A DNA stretch of 17,594 bases from the NCBI GenBank assembly GCA_046727575.1, contig JBKPCV010000120.1, forward strand, positions 1-17,594, in the 5' to 3' direction. Of the stretch, positions 1 to 4,681 are shown piece by piece. Made by a program: the position numbers and the translations under genes. The stretch is from DASPTH01 sp046727575. Its GTDB lineage: Bacteria; Actinomycetota; Acidimicrobiia; IMCC26256; DASPTH01. The first letter of the stretch is position 1. Each line of letters opens with the position of its first letter. Under the pieces are notes generated by a model. That model ran no database searches. It saw nothing but the letters and a program-made list of their open reading frames with translations, and was not told the DNA's origin.

Positions 1-136
1 ATGCTGGGTTCCAGGTGACGTGATCCCACAGGAAGAAGCCGTCCCACCCCGACGCGTCGGCATCGGCAGCGATCTCCATGACCGTGCGCGGGTTAGACCA
101 CTCCCCGAACGGAGGAAGTGTCACCCCAAAGCGCAC
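1..136 (-). CDS. Luciferase-like (LLM) flavin/F420-dependent monooxygenase, N-terminal part only, cut by window edge
   Basis: The minus strand reads in one open frame from a GTG at 136-134 to the left edge. The predicted start is M-RFGVTLPPFGEW, followed by SNPRTVMEIAADADASG and WDGFFLWDHVTW. This is the classic N-terminus of the luciferase-like monooxygenase family: first beta strand, then the W-D-G-x-F-x-W-D-H element of the TIM barrel. Members oxidise diverse substrates with FMNH2 or F420 in the cytoplasm; the specific substrate cannot be told from 45 residues. GTG at 136 is preferred because it places the family's usual short lead before the first strand, with an AGG about 9 nt upstream. 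TTG at 145 is an alternative. A TATAGG hexamer just upstream could be a -10 element. The gene lies downstream of the DUF35/thiolase operon on the same strand, with about 220 nt of decayed coding sequence between. Confidence 0.8.
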   Translation of the reverse strand, partial: MRFGVTLPPFGEWSNPRTVMEIAADADASGWDGFFLWDHVTWNPA

Positions 137-281
137 GCTCGGCAACCTATACCGAACGTCGGTCAGCGACGGCACGGCACCGAATCCCCAGGTCAAGTGC
201 TTCTACCTCTACAAGATCAAGAACCAGAAGTACACCGACTACATGGACGGCAAGGTCCCGAAGGTGTACTGCCAGCCCTGA
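78..281 (+). CDS. Short Lys/Tyr-rich frame of unknown function, possibly the 3' remnant of a larger gene
   Basis: I do not recognise this frame. It could encode 67 residues; the last ~45 look like genuine coding sequence. From about 183 to the TGA at 279-281 nearly every codon ends in G or C, and the product is rich in Lys and Tyr (CFYLYKIKNQKYTDYMDG), unlike the Arg/Pro/Ala-rich noise of out-of-frame reading in this DNA. Two Cys flank this segment, so a small exported or disulphide-bonded domain is conceivable, but no signal peptide is visible. The only ATG (78) lies antisense inside the start of the monooxygenase gene, so the true start is doubtful and the frame may be the surviving 3' end of a displaced gene. 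A strong hairpin begins 31 nt after the stop, which fits a real transcript ending here. Confidence 0.3.
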   Translation: MTVRGLDHSPNGGSVTPKRTLGNLYRTSVSDGTAPNPQVKCFYLYKIKNQKYTDYMDGKVPKVYCQP

Positions 282-312
282 CGACTGACGTCAGGATCAC
301 GCAGTTCCGTAT

Positions 313-341
313 GGAGCCGAGGCACCGCGTGCCTCGGCTCC
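313..341 (+). terminator. Strong 13-bp hairpin, probable terminator
   Basis: The arms GGAGCCGAGGCAC (313-325) and GTGCCTCGGCTCC (329-341) are perfectly complementary around a CGC loop. No T-tract follows on either side, as is usual for high-GC actinobacterial terminators. It sits 31 nt after the stop at 281 and also lies between the decayed PPOX fragment and the luciferase-like gene on the minus strand, so it could act in either direction. Confidence 0.6.
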
Positions 342-360
342 GTCGCATCAGGGGCGCTCG

Positions 361-583
361 TCAGGCGGCCGAAATCGAACGTGGTGATGTGCTCGAGCGC
401 GATCGTGAAGGACCCCTCGCGCGGTAGGCGCTGAACTCGATGGCGTCGTCGCGATAGGTCCCCACCATCGGACAGCCGGTGGGCCAGCCATCCTTGCGGT
501 GCGTCAGCAGGAAGACCTGGTTGTGCGTACGCAGGAACTCGGCGACGTCAGGTTCGGGTGTTGGCTTCGAGCACCGCGGTCAC
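361..583 (-). pseudogene. Frame-disrupted pyridoxamine 5'-phosphate oxidase-like (PPOX/F420 split-barrel) gene
   Basis: Directly after the DUF35 stop codon (582-580), and in that same frame, the minus strand encodes a recognisable split-barrel flavin/F420-binding segment: EFLRTHNQVFLLTHRKDG, then WPTGCPMVG and AIEFSAYRAR. This matches the PPOX pattern of strand, R-x-D-G-x-P, P-M-V/W, and a second strand. The frame has no ATG, GTG or TTG between the DUF35 stop and the homologous segment. A GTG overlapping that stop (583-581, GTGA) would give MTAVLEANTRT in another frame before hitting a TGA. After YRAR the coding look returns to the GTG frame (SFTIALEHITTFDFGRL, about 410-360), at a run of four G. 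Two opposite single-base shifts, or loss of the middle and end of the gene, would explain this. It is read as the decayed last gene of the operon; indel errors in the assembly are the alternative. Confidence 0.55.
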
Positions 584-1002
584 GAGACGGGCCGGAACAC
601 CGGGACCGTGTAGTCGCCCCCCGGCAGCTCGACGAACTCGGCCGCCACGCGCATTCCGACCCGCACCGACTCGGGCTCGATACCAACGATGCGTGTGGGG
701 AGTCGCAACCCGGGCTGCTCGTCGAGCTCGACCAGCGCGAGCACGTAGGGGATCTCGTCCGCGAAGCCCACGACCGATGGTTGGCGTTGCACGATGAAGC
801 TGTACACGGTGCCCGTGCCCGCGACGTCCTCGTAGGCAGTGGGCCCTGCGCAGCGGCGGCAGCGTTCGAGCGGCGGCTGCAACCACAAGCCGCACTCGAC
901 ACAGCGGCACAGTGCGAGCCGCCCCTCGCTCGTCGCCCGCCAGAACGGCTCGGTGTCGAAGTCGGGCGCCGGTTGCGGGGGAGCCGAGACCGGATCGCTC
1001 AT
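580..1002 (-). CDS. DUF35 zinc-ribbon/OB-fold acyl-CoA-associated protein (copy A)
   Basis: 140 residues, the usual size for this family. The N-terminal rubredoxin-like zinc ribbon shows paired CxxC motifs (Cys34/37 and Cys48/51). An OB-fold follows, with the family signature GTGTVYSF (63-70), then YVLALVEL and a late R-V-G-M-R-V turn. DUF35 proteins are partners of thiolase-fold or MaoC-like enzymes. In actinobacterial steroid degradation the ChsH2 DUF35 domain binds the Ltp2 aldolase and is needed for its activity. The ATG at 1002 overlaps the stop of the thiolase-like gene (ATGA, 999-1002), so the two are translationally coupled and probably form a complex. Ligand and complex partner are inferred from the family and the arrangement. 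Confidence 0.88.
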   Translation of the reverse strand: MSDPVSAPPQPAPDFDTEPFWRATSEGRLALCRCVECGLWLQPPLERCRRCAGPTAYEDVAGTGTVYSFIVQRQPSVVGFADEIPYVLALVELDEQPGLRLPTRIVGIEPESVRVGMRVAAEFVELPGGDYTVPVFRPVS

Positions 1003-2150
1003 GCCGGTTCGGTGCAGTAGACGAGCGCGCCTCCGTACGGCCCCGCGCCAGCAGTAACGAGCGCGGTCTCCGCACCGACCACCTGGCGGTCCGCCGCGTC
1101 GCCGCGCAACTGGAGGACCGCTTCGTAGTGGTGGTTCAGCCCGTGGAGGTAGCCCTCCGACAACAGACCGCCGTGAGGATTCACCACGACGTCGCCGCCG
1201 TAGGTGGCGCGACCCTCGCGGAAGAAGTCGCCGACCTCTCCTTTGTCGCAGAAGCCGAAGTCCTCGAAGGTGGCCATCACGGTGTACGTGTAGCAGTCGT
1301 ACATCAGTGCCAGGTCCATGTCGGTGGGTCGCAGCCCGGTGCGACCCCAGAGCCGAGGCGCGGCGTCGCGCGAGTACATGCTCGTCATGTCGTCCCACTC
1401 GAACACGGACCCGCCCTGACCGTTCGCGTCCGACACCCCGATGATGTGCACCGGTTTCGTGGGGAGATCGGCGGCCCGTGACGCAGAGGTGACGACGAGC
1501 GCGACGGCGCCGTCGACCTCGTAACAGCAGTCGAACACGCGGAATGGTTCGTTGACCCAGCGACCCTCGAGATAGTCATCGATCGTGATCGGCGTGCGGG
1601 CGATCGCGTGGGGGTTCTTCGACGCGTGCGCACGTTGCTGCACCGCGATTGCTCCCAGATCCTCCGACGTCGACCCGTACACGTGCTGATGGCGACGGCA
1701 CCACATCGCGAACCACTGCGGCGGCACCATGTACCCGTGCGGGGCGGCGAACTGTCCCTCGCCGGGGACGAGCACGCGGTCGAAAGACTTGCCGTAGCGC
1801 GTGCCGGAACCGAGCACGCGGTAGACCACCGCCACGTCGGCCTGCCCGGTGACCACGGCTGCCGCAGCACCCGCCACCACGGACGCGACCGCGTTGCCGC
1901 CGCCGGACACGCTCGCGCACCATCCGAGATCGTCGACGCCGATGGCGTGCGCGACCTGCATCGGCGACGCGGAGTCGCCCGAGGAATAGCAGGTGAAGCC
2001 GTCGACGTCGGCAGGTGCGAGGCCACAATCCGCCAACGCGGCGCGCGCCGCCTCCGCTGCCATGGCCAACGTCGTGCGGCCCGACTTCCGCACGAAGGGC
2101 GTCCGCCCGATGCCCACGACGGCGGCGTCACTCAACGCGCTCGATGCCAT
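999..2150 (-). CDS. Thiolase-fold protein, Ltp2/SCPx-like probable aldolase (copy A)
   Basis: 383 residues, the full thiolase-fold length, opening with AVVGIGRTPFVRKSG and ending ALVTAGAGPYGGALVY. Classical thiolases carry a nucleophilic Cys in the first half, and His in HDAF-like and GHP motifs in the second half. Here the nucleophile region reads VSGGGN (Ser82 probably at the Cys site), the HDAF site reads YDCY (Tyr284), and the last motif reads NPHGGLLSEGY (Tyr334 in place of the GHP His). The same pattern of Tyr substitutions is known in Ltp2-type retro-aldolases of steroid side-chain degradation, which work with a DUF35 partner, and such a partner overlaps this gene. I therefore favour acyl-CoA aldol cleavage over thiolysis. 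ATG 2150 is chosen because GGGGGT lies just upstream; TTG 2168 is possible. A hairpin element occupies the leader. Confidence 0.85.
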   Translation of the reverse strand: MASSALSDAAVVGIGRTPFVRKSGRTTLAMAAEAARAALADCGLAPADVDGFTCYSSGDSASPMQVAHAIGVDDLGWCASVSGGGNAVASVVAGAAAAVVTGQADVAVVYRVLGSGTRYGKSFDRVLVPGEGQFAAPHGYMVPPQWFAMWCRRHQHVYGSTSEDLGAIAVQQRAHASKNPHAIARTPITIDDYLEGRWVNEPFRVFDCCYEVDGAVALVVTSASRAADLPTKPVHIIGVSDANGQGGSVFEWDDMTSMYSRDAAPRLWGRTGLRPTDMDLALMYDCYTYTVMATFEDFGFCDKGEVGDFFREGRATYGGDVVVNPHGGLLSEGYLHGLNHHYEAVLQLRGDAADRQVVGAETALVTAGAGPYGGALVYCTEPA

Positions 2151-2170
2151 GTGACCCCCAATGCCCAAGC

Positions 2171-2209
2171 GGCGTCAGCAAACCAGCGTATAGCTGGTCC
2201 GCTGACGCC
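2171..2209. repeat. Palindromic element, copy 1 (hairpin between the two thiolase/DUF35 pairs)
   Basis: The outer arms GGCGTCAGC (2171-2179) and GCTGACGCC (2201-2209) are perfectly complementary. The inner arms ACCAGC (2182-2187) and GCTGGT (2193-2198) also pair, enclosing a GTATA loop, with a 2x2 internal loop between the two stems. The element lies in the 75-nt gap between the DUF35-B stop and the thiolase-A start. The sister copy at 13577-13613 has the same GCGTCAG/CTGACGC arms at the same 30-nt offset. It could be a terminator or attenuator, a repressor operator, or a dispersed repeat. Confidence 0.7.
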
Positions 2210-2225
2210 AGTTCGGTGGTGACGC

Positions 2226-2666
2226 TCAGGCGGGCGTGAAGCGCGGTACCGCATAGGTCTCGCTGACGAGCTCGAAGTCGATCCGCACGCGGTCGCCGAT
2301 GCGTACGGTGTCGGGATCGCAGTTGATGATGTTCGCGATCATCCTGGCACCGGCGCCCTGCGTGCCGTCGAGCTCGATCACGCCCGACACGTACGGGACC
2401 ACTGCCTGGAGATGCGGCGAGAGCGGGTGGCGCACCACCGTGAACGAGTAGATGGTGCCGGTGCCGGGCAGGTCGACCCACTCGAACTCCTGGTGCTGGC
2501 ACGCGAAGCAGAACGGCGCGGGCGGGAGGACGAACGTGCGGCAATTCGTGCAACGCGGCGCGATCAAGCGGCCCTCCAGCGCGGCATCCCAGAACGGTTG
2601 CGTCGACCGGTCGGCGTACGGATCGTTCAGCATTACCGGATACACACCTGGCCGTGCCTCAGCCAT
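2226..2666 (-). CDS. DUF35 zinc-ribbon/OB-fold acyl-CoA-associated protein (copy B)
   Basis: 146 residues with the full DUF35 layout. An N-terminal helix contains QPFWDAALEGRL. The zinc ribbon has Cys39/42 and Cys53/56, and the OB-fold includes GTGTIYSFTVV (69-79) and YVSGVIEL. It is the partner of the thiolase-fold gene immediately upstream: that gene's stop at 2673 is only 6 nt before this ATG at 2666, so the two are co-translated. It is clearly related to copy A in layout and signature motifs but differs in most positions, so the two thiolase/DUF35 pairs are old paralogues rather than a fresh duplication. The probable role is to hold the acyl-CoA substrate or stabilise the aldolase; this is inferred from ChsH2-type proteins. 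Confidence 0.88.
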   Translation of the reverse strand: MAEARPGVYPVMLNDPYADRSTQPFWDAALEGRLIAPRCTNCRTFVLPPAPFCFACQHQEFEWVDLPGTGTIYSFTVVRHPLSPHLQAVVPYVSGVIELDGTQGAGARMIANIINCDPDTVRIGDRVRIDFELVSETYAVPRFTPA

Positions 2667-2672
2667 CGCTCG

Positions 2673-3884
2673 CTACCTCCGGAGCAGTGTGCCGCTGACA
2701 GGAAGGGCCGCCGGACCGCCGGTGACGAGCGCGATCTCGGCGCCTTCCACCTGGTTGATGGCGACGCCGCGCAGCTGTTCGACCGCCTCTCGGATGTGTG
2801 TCATCCCGATGATGTAGGCCTCGGAGAGGTTCCCGCCGTGCGTGTTCACCGGGATCTTCCCTTCAGGCCAGCGGTGGTTGCCGTCGGCGACGAAGGGACC
2901 GCCCTCGCCGATGGGGCAGAAGCCGTAGTCCTCGATCTGCATCAGCACCATCGGCGAGAAGTGGTCGTAGAGCAATGCGACGTCGACGTCGTCGGGCGTG
3001 ACACCCGCCATCTCGTACATGCGCTTTGCGACCGGACGGTGGCCGGAGGACGCGAAGTACTCGTCGGGTTGCTGGAAGTAGCTGAAGATGGCGGGACCCC
3101 ACCGGCCCATGCCGCCATTTGCCGAAGCCATGATGTACACCGGTGGTTGCCGCAGATCGCGCGCTCGTTCCGCGGAGGTCGTGATTACCGCGACCGCACC
3201 ATCGGTCTCCATCGTGTAGTCATAGAGGCACAGCGGGTCGGAGATCATGCGCGCGTTGAAGTAGTCGTCGACGGTGAGTGGCTCGCGCTGGATCGCCGTT
3301 GGCCGGCGAATCGCGTTGTCGCGTTGCGCGATCGCGATTGCAGCGAGATGCTCGCGCTTCGTGCCGTAGAGATGCATGTGGCGTTGTGTGAGCACCGAGA
3401 AGCTGTGTCCTGGTGACATCAAGCCCGCGCCGGCGATGAACGCCATGGACGGCGCGACCCCGCCCACGCCGTAGGGATTGCCGCCGCCGCCCCCTCCGCC
3501 GCCGCCCTCCTCGGTCGACGTACCTCCGAGGCGGCGCGTCACCTGCTGCAAGGTCATCAGCGAGACGCACACCTCCGCCATGCCTCCCGCGATCGCGGCA
3601 GCCGCGAGCCCGATCGAACCCGCCGAACCGCCGCCGCCGGATGTGAGCGACGCGGCGAAGCGCACCTCGGGCACGCCGAGCGTCGCCGCGACCTGAGCCG
3701 GGTCACACGCGAACGAGTAGATCGCGAAGCCGTCGAGATCCTGCACGGTGAGCCCGGCGTCGTCGAGCGCGAGCACGATGGCCTTGCACGCCATCTCCAA
3801 CGGGGTTTGCGGCAACGACTGGCCCCGGCGGTAGTAGGGCGTGGCGCCCACGCCCACGACCGCGGTCTTGTCCTTGATCGACAC
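2673..3884 (-). CDS. Thiolase-fold protein, Ltp2/SCPx-like probable aldolase (copy B) with nona-glycine loop
   Basis: 403 residues from a GTG at 3884. The frame stays open further upstream, but GTG 3884 has a clear Shine-Dalgarno (GAAGGAGA) and gives the family-typical opening SIKDKTAVVGVGATPYYRRG. The thiolase fold is complete. The catalytic sites are non-classical in the same way as copy A: TSGGGG around residues 81-86 where the nucleophilic Cys is expected, YDHF (Tyr306) for the HDAF site, and NTHGGNLSEAY (Tyr357) for the GHP His. A run of nine glycines (about 127-135) is inserted in a loop after STEE and is absent from copy A. The gene is tightly coupled to DUF35-B and follows the TetR gene by 104 nt, which carry palindromes and an A/T-rich stretch. 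It probably cleaves a beta-hydroxyacyl-CoA by retro-aldol chemistry; the substrate is unknown. Confidence 0.85.
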   Translation of the reverse strand: MSIKDKTAVVGVGATPYYRRGQSLPQTPLEMACKAIVLALDDAGLTVQDLDGFAIYSFACDPAQVAATLGVPEVRFAASLTSGGGGSAGSIGLAAAAIAGGMAEVCVSLMTLQQVTRRLGGTSTEEGGGGGGGGGNPYGVGGVAPSMAFIAGAGLMSPGHSFSVLTQRHMHLYGTKREHLAAIAIAQRDNAIRRPTAIQREPLTVDDYFNARMISDPLCLYDYTMETDGAVAVITTSAERARDLRQPPVYIMASANGGMGRWGPAIFSYFQQPDEYFASSGHRPVAKRMYEMAGVTPDDVDVALLYDHFSPMVLMQIEDYGFCPIGEGGPFVADGNHRWPEGKIPVNTHGGNLSEAYIIGMTHIREAVEQLRGVAINQVEGAEIALVTGGPAALPVSGTLLRR

Positions 3885-3900
3885 TCGATCTCCTTCTCGC

Positions 3901-3915
3901 CGGGCGGTCCGCCCG
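3901..3915. promoter_or_regulatory. 15-bp perfect palindrome in thiolase-B leader, candidate operator
   Basis: CGGGCGG-T-CCGCCCG is a perfect inverted repeat 16 nt upstream of the GTG of thiolase-B and just before its ribosome-binding site. The TetR-family gene ends about 75 nt further upstream. A TetR dimer site is a reasonable guess from position and symmetry; an mRNA hairpin near the start is the alternative. At this GC content short GC palindromes arise by chance, hence the low confidence. Confidence 0.3.
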
Positions 3916-3929
3916 AGATCCGCGGCTGT

Positions 3930-3948
3930 GAAAATACCGTTTCCGAAA
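3930..3948 (-). promoter_or_regulatory. A/T-rich stretch with inverted repeats, candidate promoter/operator for the thiolase-B transcript
   Basis: Within the 104-nt gap between the TetR and thiolase-B genes, this is the only A/T-rich stretch. On the minus strand it reads TTTCGGAAACGGTATTTTC. It contains the perfect TTTCxGAAA inverted repeat (3940-3948) and the looser GnAAA/TTTnC pair (3930-3944), with GGTATTTTC resembling a -10 region. A second promoter here would separate the aldolase genes from the CoA-transferase/TetR part of the block. Confidence 0.3.
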
Positions 3949-3988
3949 GCCCACGATACCGCTCCGCGGGACGACGTGCGGTGACGGG

Positions 3989-4642
3989 CTACGCCTTGCC
4001 CGACAGTCGCTCGGCGCCCAGCGCGCGTAGGCAGAAGTGCAGGACGTCCTGGGTTGCCGCCGATCTCGGGACCGAGACGCGTCCCCAAGCGTTGAGCCCG
4101 GCGACATCCCAGACGATGGCGCGGATCATCTCCGTGTCGCGTCGTGGATCCACTGCCGGGAACGACCCGTCACGCTGCCCGGCCTCGAGCAGTTCGAGCA
4201 ACGGCGCCGAGAGGAGCCGACCGGCGTGGATGGATTCGAGCGCATAGCCGTCCGCCCGGCGGGCACTCGGCGCGCCGAGGAGCGCGACGCGCTCGGCCTT
4301 GCGCCGATCGAACCGGAAGCTGAGGATCTCGTCGATCCAGGCCTCGAGCGCCTGCGCGGGCGTCGAAGCCTTCCGAACGCGGGACCGCAAGCGGTCGGCC
4401 GCCGCCTCCGCGTCGCGGCGGTACAGCGTCAGGAGCAACTCGTCCTTCGATTGGAAGTGTCGATAGAAGGACCGCGTCGAGAGGCCCGCTTCCTCGAGGA
4501 TGTCGGCGATCGCGACGTCGGCGTAGTCGTTGCGTCGGAGAACCTTCAGCGTGGCGTCGAACAGCAGCTCGAGCTCGGTATCGGGATCGAAGCGCCGCGC
4601 GCGCCCGGTTCGAGCGCGAGCGTTGGAGGAGTTCGACGCCAT
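3989..4642 (-). CDS. TetR/AcrR-family transcriptional regulator
   Basis: 217 residues from ATG 4642; GTG 4651 and TTG 4660 are alternatives, and none has a strong ribosome-binding site. The N-terminal tail is Arg-rich (residues 1-20). The family's helix-turn-helix is clear: VAIADILEEAGLSTRSFYRH (about 44-63), followed by FQSKDELLLTLYRRD. The C-terminal two-thirds is the variable ligand-binding helical domain; acyl-CoA or a pathway acid are plausible ligands given the neighbours. The gene is embedded on the same strand between the CoA-transferase (39-nt gap) and the thiolase/DUF35 genes, so it probably autoregulates the operon. The palindromes in the gap just downstream (3901-3948) are the nearest candidate sites. 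Confidence 0.92.
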   Translation of the reverse strand: MASNSSNARARTGRARRFDPDTELELLFDATLKVLRRNDYADVAIADILEEAGLSTRSFYRHFQSKDELLLTLYRRDAEAAADRLRSRVRKASTPAQALEAWIDEILSFRFDRRKAERVALLGAPSARRADGYALESIHAGRLLSAPLLELLEAGQRDGSFPAVDPRRDTEMIRAIVWDVAGLNAWGRVSVPRSAATQDVLHFCLRALGAERLSGKA

Positions 4643-4681
4643 GGCGCTCACGCTACTCAACGCGTCGTGCCGCTGCTCGGG

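Noticed and set aside
285..294. CTGACGTCAG palindrome, resembling the arms of the two-copy element
   Set aside because: It is only 10 bp with no spacer and no TATACG loop, so it does not match the 37-nt geometry; too short to call as a regulatory site.
20..427. A 135-codon plus-strand frame at the left edge
   Set aside because: Arg/Pro/His-rich with no motif, running through the hairpin and antisense to the PPOX fragment and monooxygenase start.
2171..2209. Palindromic element as an integron attC site or transposon end
   Set aside because: There are no RYYYAAC/GTTRRRY core sites, no cassette structure, no integrase or transposase nearby and no flanking target duplication seen.
3885..4088. 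N-terminal extension of thiolase copy B to 471 residues
   Set aside because: The added 68 residues overlap the TetR gene and look non-coding; GTG 3884 has a strong ribosome-binding site and gives the standard thiolase start.
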